Assembly: GCA_947625485.1 (NCBI GenBank)
Contig: CANQOP010000002.1
Span: 81,269 to 145,268 of the forward strand
Length of the DNA stretch: 64,000 bases
Source: an uncultured Clostridia bacterium
Lineage (GTDB): Bacteria; Bacillota; Clostridia; Oscillospirales; Acutalibacteraceae
Direction of reading: 5' to 3'
Below, in pieces: positions 10,457 to 20,729 of this stretch. Position numbers and translations under genes: made by a program. The notes below the pieces were generated by a model. It did no database searches. It had not been told where the DNA came from and saw nothing but the letters and a program-made list of their open reading frames with translations. The stretch's first letter is position 1, and each line of letters opens with the position of its first letter.

Positions 10457-11443
10457 TTATTTCACTGCCTTAGCTATTTCCTCGACAACATTTGCGTCAA
10501 CATAGTTTTTTGTCAGTCTCAAAGCATTTTTAAAGGTTCTTGCTTTCGCGCTGCCGTGCGCCTTAAAAACAGGTTTTGCAGTACCCATAATCGGAGCACC
10601 GCCGTATTCGTTGTAATCAAACTCTTTAACTAATGTCTTTAAATCGCTAATAATTAAAGCAGCAGCCAGCTTATTTTTAGCGCTCTTTGAAAGCAGTTCC
10701 TTAACCTTACCCATAAGAGCTTTCGCAACTCCCTCATAGGTCTTGAGAACCATATTACCCGTAAAACCGTCAGACACAAAAACATCGCACGCACCGTACG
10801 GCAGGTCCCGCGCTTCTACATTTCCAACAAAATTGAGCTGAGAATCTTTAAGGAGTTCATACGCTTTATGCTGTAGTTCAAGTCCCTTGTGTTCCTCGGT
10901 TCCTACATTCGCAAGTCCTACTCTCGGGTTATTTATTCCCATAACCTTTTCCATATAAGCCGAACCCATTATAGCATACTGCAAAAGCATTTCAGGGCGC
11001 GACTCCAGATTAGCTCCCGCATCTACAAGCATAAAGCAACCGCCGTTAAAATGTGGCAAAACAGGCGCAAATCCGGGACGTTTAACGCCCTTGATTCTTT
11101 TAACGAGCAAAGTTCCGCCCACACACAGCGCGCCGCTGTTGCCGGCGCTCACAAACGCGTCTCCTTCGCCGTCAGCGAGCATTTTCATAGCTACAGTCAT
11201 AGAGCTGTCTGGCTTGCTTTTAAGAACGGACTGCGGGTCGTCGTCAGCCGAAATAACCTCGGTAGTATTTATAAGCAGCATTTTTGAAATATCTACGCCG
11301 TTTTCCTCAGCCGACTTTTTTACAATATTCTCACTGCCGACAAGAATAATATCGAGTCCGTATTCCTGCCTGGCCTCTTCGCACCCTTTTATTATTTCAA
11401 GCGGCGCGTTGTCTCCGCCCATTGCGTCTACAATTATTCTCAC
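10457..11443 (-). CDS. plsX: Phosphate acyltransferase PlsX
   Basis: MRIIVDAMGGDNAP...SAGNSGALCVGG...DGFTGNMVLKTYEG. Confidence 0.96.
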   Translation of the reverse strand: MRIIVDAMGGDNAPLEIIKGCEEARQEYGLDIILVGSENIVKKSAEENGVDISKMLLINTTEVISADDDPQSVLKSKPDSSMTVAMKMLADGEGDAFVSAGNSGALCVGGTLLVKRIKGVKRPGFAPVLPHFNGGCFMLVDAGANLESRPEMLLQYAIMGSAYMEKVMGINNPRVGLANVGTEEHKGLELQHKAYELLKDSQLNFVGNVEARDLPYGACDVFVSDGFTGNMVLKTYEGVAKALMGKVKELLSKSAKNKLAAALIISDLKTLVKEFDYNEYGGAPIMGTAKPVFKAHGSAKARTFKNALRLTKNYVDANVVEEIAKAVK

Positions 11444-12753
11444 AGCATCACGTCCTCTAAGTATTTATCCAAATCAGCAAGCGCCCTGTCAGCATAAGCC
11501 TCTCCGCGCAGTTTTTTGTCTCTCGGTCTGTTTTCAAGCTCGGGAAGTATTCCGAAATTAGCTCCCATCGGCTGAAAATCTTTCACCTTCTCGTCCGCGA
11601 TATATCTGCTGAGACTGCCGATAACTGTAGTATCGGGCAAAAGTACGGTATTCTCGCCTTTTAATGCTCTTTGCGCGTTTATTCCCGCGATTATTCCCGA
11701 CGAGGCGGACTCCATATATCCCTCAACTCCCGTGATTTGTCCTGCGAAAAAAATATTACCATTGATTTTTGTACTAAAATCGCTGTTTAAAACCTTCGGC
11801 GAATTGAGAAATGTATTTCTGTGCATTACTCCGTAACGCACAAATTCAGCGTTTTTGAGTGCAGGAATGAGACTGAAAACGCGCTTTTGCTCTCCAAACT
11901 TCAGGTTAGTCTGAAATCCGACAAGATTAAACATAGTCCCCTGCGAGTTCTCTTTGCGAAGCTGTAATACCGCCCAAGGTCTGTGACCTGTGCGCGGGTC
12001 TGTGAGTCCTACAGGCTTCATAGGTCCGAAACGAATAGTGTCGTGACCTCTCTGCGCCATAATCTCGATAGGCATACAGCCCTCGTACACTCTCGGGTCA
12101 CGAACATCAAAATCGTGCACGGGAGCTCGTTCTGCATTTACAAGAGCTTCATAGAAAATCTCGTATTCTTCCTTGTTCATAGGACAGTTGAGATAATCTG
12201 TCCCATCGCCCTTGCCGTAACGGGACTCAAAAAAGGCTATGTCCAAATCAACGCTGTCCAGTGTAACAATCGGAGCGGCCGCGTCATAGAAAGACATTGC
12301 GCTTCCGAACCTATCATATATCTTCTCGGCAAAACTGTCGGAAGTAAGCGGTCCTGTAGCGATTACAGTAATCCCATCTTCAGGAATTTCGGTGACTTCT
12401 TCGCTTATTATATCTATATTTTCATTATTTCTTATGACATCGGTTACATATTTCGAGAAAATCTCTCTGTCTACAGCGAGCGCGCCTCCCGCGGGTACTC
12501 TCGCTTTATCCGCGGCTTTAAGGAGTAATGAGTCGAGCCTTCGCATTTCCTCTTTCAAGAGTCCGGCGGCTGAGCTCACTCTATCCGCTTTAAAAGAATT
12601 GGAGCACACAAGCTCGCAAAATAAATCCGATTTATGTGCTGGACTCTTTTTTTGGGGCTTCATCTCATAAAGCTTTACTCTTATTCCACGCTTAGCAATC
12701 TGATACGCAGTCTCGCAGCCTGCGAGACCCGCGCCTATAACATTAATATGCAT
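11440..12753 (-). CDS. trmFO: tRNA (uracil-5-)-methyltransferase TrmFO
   Basis: INVIGAGLAGCETAYQIAKRG... CSNSFK...GPMKPVGLTDPRTG...GQITGVEGYMESASSG. Confidence 0.96.
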   Translation of the reverse strand: MHINVIGAGLAGCETAYQIAKRGIRVKLYEMKPQKKSPAHKSDLFCELVCSNSFKADRVSSAAGLLKEEMRRLDSLLLKAADKARVPAGGALAVDREIFSKYVTDVIRNNENIDIISEEVTEIPEDGITVIATGPLTSDSFAEKIYDRFGSAMSFYDAAAPIVTLDSVDLDIAFFESRYGKGDGTDYLNCPMNKEEYEIFYEALVNAERAPVHDFDVRDPRVYEGCMPIEIMAQRGHDTIRFGPMKPVGLTDPRTGHRPWAVLQLRKENSQGTMFNLVGFQTNLKFGEQKRVFSLIPALKNAEFVRYGVMHRNTFLNSPKVLNSDFSTKINGNIFFAGQITGVEGYMESASSGIIAGINAQRALKGENTVLLPDTTVIGSLSRYIADEKVKDFQPMGANFGILPELENRPRDKKLRGEAYADRALADLDKYLEDVML

Positions 12754-14828
12754 TAGCTTTTAACTGTCTTTTCATAGCCGCAATCCTTATTCTGACAGAA
12801 TAGCACCTGTTTTTTACCCTTCTTCTTGAACAAAATTTCACCGCACTGCGGGCAATACTCGTTTACAGGCTCATACCACGAAACAAAGTCGCACTTGGGA
12901 TAATTACTGCAACCGTAAAACACAGTTTTTCTCTTTGTAGTTTTAACTATAACATCGCCGTCGGAACATTTAGGGCACTTAACGCCGACCTTCTGAAAAT
13001 ACTTTTTTACATTTTTACACTCAGGATAGCCGGGGCAGGCAATAAACTTACCGAACCTGCCGACTTTTATAACCATATTTCTTCCGCAGTTTTCGCAGAT
13101 TATATCAGTTTTATCCTCTTCAAGCTGAATTTTTACTCCATCCATTTCGTTTTTGGCCTTGGAGAGAGTTTTGTCAAAATCTTTATAGAAATCGTCAATG
13201 AGAGTTTTCCACTCAACGTCGCCGTGTTCAACCGTATCCAAATCCTGCTCCATCTGAGCGGTAAACTTAACGTTTACAATTTTCGGAAAACGCTCCTTCA
13301 TCAGCTTTACCATAGCCTCTCCAAGCTCGGTTGGAACAAGAGTTTTGCTCTCTCGCTTGACGTACTCGCGGTTAGTAATTGTCGAAATTGTAGCGGCATA
13401 TGTTGAAGGTCTGCCTATACCGTGCTCCTCGAGCGCTCTGATAAGCGAAGCTTCTGTATAGCGCGGAGGCGCTTGGGTAAAGTGTTGATTAGGAACTATT
13501 TCCTTTTTGCGCACCGGCATACCCTTTTCAAGCTCAGGCAGTTCAGTAGTTTTCTCCTCCTCAACGTCTTTACTTTCCACATAAAGTGAAGTAAATCCGT
13601 CGAATGATACCCTGTATCCGGAAGCTTTAAAAACGTAGCCGTTACCTTCAATGTCTGCACGCGTAGTTTTCTGAACGCACTCGGACATCTGTGACGCGAC
13701 AAAACGCTTCCAAATAAGGTTGTAGAGCTTATACTGGTCGCTTGTAAGGTTGTGCTTTATACTGTCAGGCTCTAATGACGGCATAGACGGACGTATAGCC
13801 TCGTGTCCGTCCTGAGCATTGGAACGCGATTTAAAATATCTCGGCTTAGCAGGCAGATACTTTCCGCCGAAAGTCCTGCCTATATATTCGGTAACTTCCT
13901 CAATAGCTTGGTTGGATATTCTGAGAGAATCAGTACGCATATAAGTTATAAGACCTGTCGCTCCCATTCCGTCAATTTCAATTCCTTCATACAGTTCCTG
14001 TGCAACGCGCATAGTACGCCTCGACTGGAATCCGAGTTTTCTTGACGCCTCCTGTTGTAATGTAGACGTAATAAACGGAGGTGCGGGAGATTTTTTTCTA
14101 GTACCGTTCTTTACGCTCGTTACTGTATACTCCGCATTTTCAAGCTCTTTAAGAATTTTTTCCGCTTCTTCTTGGTTGCTTATTTTATCCTTTCCTAAAT
14201 ACAAGGTAGCATGAAAAGCTTTTCTTGAGCCCTTAGGAATAAATTTTGCGTCAATGCTCCAGTATTCTTCAGGCTTAAAGGCTCTTATCTCCTCCTCCCT
14301 GTCCACGATAATCCTGACCGCAACGGACTGAACTCTGCCCGCCGACATACCGCGCCTGATTTTCTGTGAAACAAAAGGACTTAGCTTATAACCTACAAGT
14401 CTGTCGAGCACACGGCGAGCCTGTTGGGCATTTACGAGATTTGTGTTTATACTTCTTGGCGAGCTCATACCGTTACTGACGCCTGTTTTTGTTATTTCGG
14501 TAAACTCTACTCGGTTCGCATCGTCAAGACTTAAACCGAGAATATACGCTAAATGCCAGGAAATAGCCTCGCCCTCACGGTCAGGGTCGGTCGCGAGGAA
14601 AACTTTATCCGAGTTTTCAGCATGCTTCTTTATATCCTTTACGAGCGACTCCTTGCCCTTAATTATTGTATAGTTCGGCTCGTAGTTATTTTTTATATCA
14701 ACACTAAGTCTTGCATTCGGAAGATCACGTACATGACCCATCGATGCAATAACATCGTAGTCTTTTCCTAAATATTTTTTAATTGTCTTAGCCTTTGCAG
14801 GCGACTCAACAATAACAAGATTTGACAT
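12753..14828 (-). CDS. topA: DNA topoisomerase I
   Basis: NLVIVESPAKAKTIKKYLG, TDPDREGEAISWH, YMRTDS, C-terminal Zn-finger repeats. Confidence 0.97.
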   Translation of the reverse strand: MSNLVIVESPAKAKTIKKYLGKDYDVIASMGHVRDLPNARLSVDIKNNYEPNYTIIKGKESLVKDIKKHAENSDKVFLATDPDREGEAISWHLAYILGLSLDDANRVEFTEITKTGVSNGMSSPRSINTNLVNAQQARRVLDRLVGYKLSPFVSQKIRRGMSAGRVQSVAVRIIVDREEEIRAFKPEEYWSIDAKFIPKGSRKAFHATLYLGKDKISNQEEAEKILKELENAEYTVTSVKNGTRKKSPAPPFITSTLQQEASRKLGFQSRRTMRVAQELYEGIEIDGMGATGLITYMRTDSLRISNQAIEEVTEYIGRTFGGKYLPAKPRYFKSRSNAQDGHEAIRPSMPSLEPDSIKHNLTSDQYKLYNLIWKRFVASQMSECVQKTTRADIEGNGYVFKASGYRVSFDGFTSLYVESKDVEEEKTTELPELEKGMPVRKKEIVPNQHFTQAPPRYTEASLIRALEEHGIGRPSTYAATISTITNREYVKRESKTLVPTELGEAMVKLMKERFPKIVNVKFTAQMEQDLDTVEHGDVEWKTLIDDFYKDFDKTLSKAKNEMDGVKIQLEEDKTDIICENCGRNMVIKVGRFGKFIACPGYPECKNVKKYFQKVGVKCPKCSDGDVIVKTTKRKTVFYGCSNYPKCDFVSWYEPVNEYCPQCGEILFKKKGKKQVLFCQNKDCGYEKTVKS

Positions 14829-14908
14829 TATTTTTTCATAACCTTTCCGTCCACATTATACATTTATAGTTACTGAAACCTTACCGTGGACAAATAAGGT
14901 TCGCGTAA

Positions 14909-16105
14909 TCAGACTAAAACATAGCCTCTGCCCTGAACCGATTTAATTAGCTTTTTGAGTTCCAGTACTGTAAGTACAGGCAGAATTTCATTTACAGGTA
15001 ATTTGGTTATTTCAGATATTTCGTCAATATACACAGGCTTATTGCCAATCGCATAATAAATATCGCTTTGCTCTTTAGTCAAATTAAGATTTTCTTTATG
15101 AACGGGTGCTTCCGTGATGTCCTTTGAACGTATACCGTAAACATCAATTGGTGCTTTTCCCTTCACGGGTACTACCTCAACGTAATCGTCATACGGAACG
15201 GAATCCGAGGATATTTCACTCGTCGCGTAGATGTTATCATATGCGTCCAATATATCCTTATAATCAGTGACAAGCTCTGCAATCCTATCTTTTATCAGCT
15301 TATTTGTACCGTCAAAACGCGAATCTATAGAACCTGCAAGAGCGAATATCTTCTTATTAATATCTTGCTCCAGTCCACATTCGACCGTAATCAGCGAGCC
15401 GCTCTTTTTCCCTGCCTCAATAACAAGAATACCGTCCGAAAGTGCGGAGATAATCCTGTTTCTCTGCGGAAAATGAAACGGAAACGGCTCAGTATCGGGC
15501 GGATACTCCGAGATAACAGCGCCCTTAAACGTTATATCTCTGCGTATGCGCTCGTTTTCTCTTAAGTAATCGTAATTAATTCCGCACCCCAGGACGCAAA
15601 TTGTCACCCCGTCAGCGGCAAGCGCGCCGACGTGCGATGACGTATCTATGCCCCGAGCGCCGCCGCTTATAATTGTAACTCCGTGCTTTGCAAGATTTTT
15701 CGCGAAGTCATACGCGGCGTTCATTCCATATACAGACGCACGTCTCGTTCCGACAATACCTACGGACATTCTTTCATCTATGTCCGGCATAAATCCCGAA
15801 ACATACAAAACGGCAGGAGGATCGTCTATAGAGTACAGACACTTTGGATACAAGCTGTCCTCTATTGTAATCATTTCATAACAGTAATGACTACACTTAC
15901 GGATAATTTCATCTGATACTGAAAGAGGGGTTTTACCAAGCTTTTCAATCTCATTATTGTTGAAAAGTCCCGACAGAATCCACTCAGATTCACCTCCGTA
16001 ATAAAAATCTTTTATACTGTCATAAATCTGAGTCAGCTGTTTTGCAGCCGGCGTACAATATCCGATTGCCTGAGTAAACCAAATCCAGTACTCTATGTTC
16101 TTCAT
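14909..16105 (-). CDS. dprA: DNA-processing protein DprA
   Basis: VGIVGTRRASVYG...SGGARGIDTSSHVGAL...EYPPDTEPFPFHFPQRNRIISALSDGILVIEAG. Confidence 0.94.
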   Translation of the reverse strand: MKNIEYWIWFTQAIGYCTPAAKQLTQIYDSIKDFYYGGESEWILSGLFNNNEIEKLGKTPLSVSDEIIRKCSHYCYEMITIEDSLYPKCLYSIDDPPAVLYVSGFMPDIDERMSVGIVGTRRASVYGMNAAYDFAKNLAKHGVTIISGGARGIDTSSHVGALAADGVTICVLGCGINYDYLRENERIRRDITFKGAVISEYPPDTEPFPFHFPQRNRIISALSDGILVIEAGKKSGSLITVECGLEQDINKKIFALAGSIDSRFDGTNKLIKDRIAELVTDYKDILDAYDNIYATSEISSDSVPYDDYVEVVPVKGKAPIDVYGIRSKDITEAPVHKENLNLTKEQSDIYYAIGNKPVYIDEISEITKLPVNEILPVLTVLELKKLIKSVQGRGYVLV

Positions 16106-16884
16106 TTTACAAGTTCCCAAATTATTATGCTCGCGGCAACAGCCGCATTCAGAGACTCGGCTCTGCCCTTCATCGGTATGGTAATCAAAGAGTCACAAGC
16201 CTCGACCGTAGACTTTTTCAGTCCGTTGCCTTCGTTTCCGACAGCTACGATACACGGAGTTTTAAATGTAATATCCGTTATATGATCGGCATTTCTGTCA
16301 ATGACAGACGCATATGATGTCAGCTCTTTATGCGACTTAATAAACTCTTCAATTGACTCAGTAATAATATACTCCAGTCTGAAGACTGCTCCCATACTTC
16401 CCCTTACAACCTTCGGAGAATATATATCACAGCAATCCTTGGACATAACAATACCATCAATCCCGACTGCCTCGGCGGTTCTTAGAATCGTTCCGAGGTT
16501 AGACGGGTCCTGAACGTTATCAAGAGCTAAAAATTTACTGTTGTCTTTTATTTTATCAAATAGAGTGCTTTTGTCAAGAGTTTTTATAACGCAAAGCATA
16601 CCCTGCGGAGACTTCGTATCTGATATATAACAGAAAAGCGAGTCGGAAACCACATAGAAACTATTTATATTTTTACTGATTTTATTAATTATATCACAAT
16701 GTTTTTCAAGTGCGTTTTCGTTTACAACCAAGGCGGTAATTTCGGCTTCAGATAAAAAAGCGTCTTCGCACAGTCTAAGTCCCTCAGCGACAAACTCTCC
16801 GCGTTCTCTGCGGTATTTCGAGTTTTTCAAAAGTTTTTTTAGGTGTTTTATAAAAGGATTATCTTTTGCAGTAATTTTAATCAT
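16102..16884 (-). CDS. TrmH/SpoU-family rRNA methyltransferase
   Basis: LDNVQDPSNLGTILRTAEAVGIDGI...GNEGNGL...IPMKGRAESLNAAVAASI. Confidence 0.93.
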   Translation of the reverse strand: MIKITAKDNPFIKHLKKLLKNSKYRRERGEFVAEGLRLCEDAFLSEAEITALVVNENALEKHCDIINKISKNINSFYVVSDSLFCYISDTKSPQGMLCVIKTLDKSTLFDKIKDNSKFLALDNVQDPSNLGTILRTAEAVGIDGIVMSKDCCDIYSPKVVRGSMGAVFRLEYIITESIEEFIKSHKELTSYASVIDRNADHITDITFKTPCIVAVGNEGNGLKKSTVEACDSLITIPMKGRAESLNAAVAASIIIWELVK

Positions 16885-16908
16885 AATACCACCGACAGAA
16901 ATAGCAAA

Positions 16909-16932
16909 TGCGTTTGGGTTATCCCAAACGCA
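16909..16932 (-). terminator. Hairpin downstream of rplT
   Basis: 10-bp perfect stem TGCGTTTGGG/CCCAAACGCA, 4-nt loop, moderately U-rich 3' side on the minus strand. Confidence 0.6.
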
Positions 16933-16944
16933 ATTACATTTTAA

Positions 16945-17298
16945 TTATTTTGCAGCCTTTGCCTGTTCTACAAGAGCAGTAAAAGCGGCAGGGTCGGAAA
17001 TAGCAATCTCGGATAACATCTTGCGGTTAAGTGTTACTCCTGCCTTCTTGAGTCCGTTCATAAATGTAGAATAGTTTACACCATTAGTTTTGCAGGCAGC
17101 AGAAATACGCGTAATCCAGAGACGACGGAAATCTCTTTTCTTCTGTTTACGGCCGATATATGCATAGTTACCTGACTTCATAACGGCCTGTTTAGCCATT
17201 TTAAAATGTCTTGATTTAGAACCGAAATAGCCCTTAGCGGCTTTTAAAACCTTTTTTCTTCTCTTGCGAGTAGCCATCGCACCTTTAACTCGTGCCAT
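16945..17298 (-). CDS. rplT: 50S ribosomal protein L20
   Basis: [29 protein letters not shown]. Confidence 0.98.
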   Translation of the reverse strand: MARVKGAMATRKRRKKVLKAAKGYFGSKSRHFKMAKQAVMKSGNYAYIGRKQKKRDFRRLWITRISAACKTNGVNYSTFMNGLKKAGVTLNRKMLSEIAISDPAAFTALVEQAKAAK

Positions 17299-17335
17299 TT
17301 TTAAATACCTCCGTTAATTCAATATCAAAGTAAGA

Positions 17336-17533
17336 TTATTTGTAAGGGATAAGTCTCTTGATCTGTGCCACGTTGGTCTTATCAGCACAAGTTGTCTGGC
17401 GGAGACCTCTTTTGCGTTTTCTTGTCTTTTTGTTAAGAATGTGGGATTTGTTAGCGTGCGCGCGAACAACCTTACCGTTCTTTGTGAGCTTAAAACGCTT
17501 TTTAGCTCCGCTGTGTGTCTTAATTTTTGGCAT
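17336..17533 (-). CDS. rpmI: 50S ribosomal protein L35
   Basis: [22 protein letters not shown]. Confidence 0.98.
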   Translation of the reverse strand: MPKIKTHSGAKKRFKLTKNGKVVRAHANKSHILNKKTRKRKRGLRQTTCADKTNVAQIKRLIPYK

Positions 17534-17556
17534 AATATTTATCCTCCTTAACTTTT

Positions 17557-18075
17557 TTACTTGTTTGGTTTAGGTGCAAGAAACATAAGCATATTGCGGC
17601 CTTCGAGCTTTGCAGGTTTGGAAATTACAGCATACTCCGCACATTCGTCGGAAAAACGCTTCATAATATCGTAACCGAACTCAGAATGACCCATCTCACG
17701 TCCGCGGAAACGGATAGATACTTTTACCTTATCGCCGTGCTTAATGAACTTAATAGCGTTATTAAGCTTGGTGTTAAAGTCGTGAGTGTCGATATTAAGG
17801 GAAAGACGAACTTCCTTTGTGTCGACAATCTTCTGATTCTTGCGGGCTTCTTTTTCACGCTTAGCCTGCTCAAATCTGTATTTACCGTAATCCATAATTT
17901 TGCACACAGGCGGTTTAGCCTGCGGGGCAACCTTAACGAGATCAAGATCGTCCTTAGCCGCCAGATCAAGCGCCTCTTTAGCCGACATAATACCGAGCTG
18001 TTCACCACTCGCGCTTATTACGCGCAGTTCGCTGTCCCGGATATCGTCGTTGATCTGAATGTCTTGCTTACTGAT
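17557..18075 (-). CDS. infC: Translation initiation factor IF-3, probable AUC start
   Basis: GGAGG SD followed 9 nt later by ATC AGT AAG CAA GAC ([20 protein letters not shown]); no ATG/GTG/TTG suitably placed. IF-3 motifs present. Confidence 0.93.
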   Translation of the reverse strand: MSKQDIQINDDIRDSELRVISASGEQLGIMSAKEALDLAAKDDLDLVKVAPQAKPPVCKIMDYGKYRFEQAKREKEARKNQKIVDTKEVRLSLNIDTHDFNTKLNNAIKFIKHGDKVKVSIRFRGREMGHSEFGYDIMKRFSDECAEYAVISKPAKLEGRNMLMFLAPKPNK

Positions 18076-18100
18076 AACAAAGCACCTCCATATAATTATG

Positions 18101-18132
18101 AAAATAAATGCGGACAGAAATCCGTCCGCATT
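18101..18132 (-). terminator. Hairpin in infC 5' leader (attenuator candidate)
   Basis: Minus strand AATGCGGAC-GGATTTCT-GTCCGCATT followed by TATTTT; 9-bp perfect stem just upstream of the infC SD. Confidence 0.7.
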
Positions 18133-18227
18133 ACAATACAAAATAACTAAAAAGCCTTGAGTATTGACCCGTGCAGACGACACCCCACAGGTGAAAGCAT
18201 TTCTGCTTTACTTTATTTTACCAGTTG
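18133..18227 (-). promoter_or_regulatory. infC-rpmI-rplT leader region
   Basis: About 95 nt untranslated region between promoter and hairpin with CACCTGTGGGGTGTCGTCTGCACGGGTCAATACTC; position fits autoregulatory L20/IF3 leaders. Family not verified. Confidence 0.55.
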
Positions 18228-18256
18228 ATTATATACCGACAAAATAATTTTGTCAA
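18228..18256 (-). promoter_or_regulatory. Consensus sigma-A promoter of infC operon
   Basis: Minus strand TTGACA-17 nt-TATAAT, exact consensus. Confidence 0.88.
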
Positions 18257-18260
18257 GTAT

Positions 18261-20039
18261 TTATTCTAAACATTTGTAAATTAATTCAGCTATTCTCTCG
18301 GTCGACCTACCGTCAAGGTCGTCAAAAAACATATTTCTGAACCGCTCAATCTTCTCAGTTTCAAAATCCTCGTTCTTTATAGCCTCAAGCAAAGCATAAA
18401 GAGATGTGCATATCTTACCGGGAATATAAAGCTTAAAATCGAAATAGAAGTCGCGGGACTTTATATATGACTGCAAATCATAAGCATAGAACAGCATAGG
18501 AATATTAAGAAGAGATGCCTCGAACACGAGCGATGAATAGTCGCTTATAACAATATCCGAAACAAAGAGCAAATCGTTAATTTCCGTACTCTCCGAGAGG
18601 TCGATAACTCTATCGCTGAACTCCTCGGGGATAGGATGCTTTTCCGTTATAAACGGGTGGTGCTTGATAATTACGGCATATTCCTCTCCGAGTGTTTCGC
18701 AGACCTCACGAACATCAAACAAATCCATAGGGTATCTTGCACTCGATTTAAGGTCGCCCCGAAATGTCGGAGCAAAAAGAATAATCTTTTTATCCTTTAA
18801 GTTAGGATAACTGTTGTAAAATTCTTTTGTGACTTTCTCTCGGTACGCATCGTCAAAGAAAATATCCGTTCTTGCGATACCCGTCGGAACAATATTATCG
18901 GTTGCTATACCGAATCCCTCAGAATGGCACTTTTTACAATATTCGGAGCTTACCGTAACATAGTCATAATTACGGTGCATTCTTGTCGCCTGAGGAGAAC
19001 CCTTCGGCTTACCTAGGCGAGAAAATCCGAACGTCTTAAATGCTCCGCACGCGTGCCAGAGTTGGATAAGCTTAGTTTCGGGCTTAAGGTCGATTAAGTG
19101 TATCTGCGGCGTGTACTCGTCAAGAATAATTACCTTACTTGTAGCGCACATCTCGGCAAATTCGTCAATATCCTTTCTGGTCATTTGCCTGAAAGTTTTT
19201 GTATTGAACATAAAATGTATGTCAAGGTTCTTATCGTCCTTGATTTTATTGTACACAAACTCAAAATTTCCCGAAAGCTCCTCTCGGCGCGTTGAGAAAA
19301 ATGTAATCTTGTTGGGCTGAACCTTGTGTCGTCTCTTATGTTTATATTTTTTACGAATAAGGTTCCTCTTATATCTCTCCATCGTAAAGCTTTCTTTGGA
19401 TACCACAGACATACGATGGACGACATATGAGACAAGTCGTATAAGTTTGTTTTCCGCCTGTATTTTATCCGGCATAGACGTATATCCGGTAAAAGTCAAA
19501 AGACCTTCCAACACAAATAGCGGTATTAAAAGCACAGAAAATACGCAGGCAAAAAATTTGAGAACACTGTTTAAAAGCTGAACAAAAGCCCTTTTTCTAT
19601 TCTCGCCCGCAAGCTTCTCGGGTTTAGAGGTGATAACATAGTGATTACCCCTAAACTTCAATTCAAAAAACTTCTCGTCCTGCTCAGCCTCAGACGGAGT
19701 AATATCCGCAGGAATCTTTTCCTCGTAAAAATCCGCAAAGCTAAGGTTTAAATACATATTAAACGGAAGCGCGTCTCCTCTTGTTTTCCAAAAAACATAA
19801 TCGAGACGGTAGGTATAAGTACCCGAAAACAGACATCTTCCGTCAATATACGTCAAATCACGCGATTTTATAACGAGCGGAATACGTCTGTCTTCCCTGC
19901 CGTTTTCAAAATACAGTATAACCTTTGGTGTGGAAAAAAATTTGGGATTAATTGAAGAATCAATAAATTCGCCTGAAATACTGATCGTCATTTTTTGCTT
20001 TTCCACTACAATACTGTTCACATTTATACTATATTGCAA
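18261..20039 (-). CDS. CDP-glycerol/CDP-ribitol glycerophosphotransferase-family protein (TagF/TagB-like)
   Basis: C-terminal QLWHACGAFKTFGFSR...FAPTFRG...ISDYSSLVFEASLLNIPMLFYAYD; N-terminal beta-rich region plus TM segment. Confidence 0.9.
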   Translation of the reverse strand: MQYSINVNSIVVEKQKMTISISGEFIDSSINPKFFSTPKVILYFENGREDRRIPLVIKSRDLTYIDGRCLFSGTYTYRLDYVFWKTRGDALPFNMYLNLSFADFYEEKIPADITPSEAEQDEKFFELKFRGNHYVITSKPEKLAGENRKRAFVQLLNSVLKFFACVFSVLLIPLFVLEGLLTFTGYTSMPDKIQAENKLIRLVSYVVHRMSVVSKESFTMERYKRNLIRKKYKHKRRHKVQPNKITFFSTRREELSGNFEFVYNKIKDDKNLDIHFMFNTKTFRQMTRKDIDEFAEMCATSKVIILDEYTPQIHLIDLKPETKLIQLWHACGAFKTFGFSRLGKPKGSPQATRMHRNYDYVTVSSEYCKKCHSEGFGIATDNIVPTGIARTDIFFDDAYREKVTKEFYNSYPNLKDKKIILFAPTFRGDLKSSARYPMDLFDVREVCETLGEEYAVIIKHHPFITEKHPIPEEFSDRVIDLSESTEINDLLFVSDIVISDYSSLVFEASLLNIPMLFYAYDLQSYIKSRDFYFDFKLYIPGKICTSLYALLEAIKNEDFETEKIERFRNMFFDDLDGRSTERIAELIYKCLE

Positions 20040-20052
20040 TCCTTATCCCCCA

Positions 20053-20718
20053 CTATTTAACTAAGGTATAAAATCTTTCTACGGCTTCTTCAAGCGGATA
20101 ATCTCTGCCGTAAACAGAAGATGAGCCTGCAACAAAAATATCGGCGCCTCTTTCACGCATTTCACCGCAGTGATCCCAACTGACGTGACCGTCAACCTCA
20201 ATTTTAATATCCATACAGGATTCATCAATTATTTTTTTCAGCTTTGAAAGTCTTTCCATACTGTTCGGAGCCATAGGCTGACCCGCAAAACCGGGATAAA
20301 CAGTCATAAGAAGAACGGCGTCTACCTCTGAAAGGTATTCTTTAACAGTATCAACAGGTGTGTCGGGACTTATTGCAATACAGGGATTAGCTCCTCTTTC
20401 TCTGATATTTTTTAAAACCAAGTGTGTATCATCACAAGCCTCGTAATGAACTGACACCATATCGCCATCGTCGATCTCCATAGCGTCAAAATACTGCTGA
20501 GGTTCAAACGCCATGATATGAATATCTCGCCTGATATTTTTCATCGGCTTTTTAAAATTCCTTATCATATTGGTATCGAATGTTATATTGGGCACAAATT
20601 TGTTGTCCATAAAATCTATGTGCAGATATTCGACTCCGAGCTTGTCGAGTTTTTCAATTTCGTCCGCAAGGTGCAGCAAATCGGCACACATTACGGAAGG
20701 TGATAATAAACCCCTCAT
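20053..20718 (-). CDS. Ribulose-phosphate 3-epimerase family protein
   Basis: LSPSVMCADLLHL...LHIDFMDNKFVPN...MTVYPGFAGQ...IEVDGHVSW. Confidence 0.9.
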   Translation of the reverse strand: MRGLLSPSVMCADLLHLADEIEKLDKLGVEYLHIDFMDNKFVPNITFDTNMIRNFKKPMKNIRRDIHIMAFEPQQYFDAMEIDDGDMVSVHYEACDDTHLVLKNIRERGANPCIAISPDTPVDTVKEYLSEVDAVLLMTVYPGFAGQPMAPNSMERLSKLKKIIDESCMDIKIEVDGHVSWDHCGEMRERGADIFVAGSSSVYGRDYPLEEAVERFYTLVK

Positions 20719-20729
20719 AGTTACCTCAA

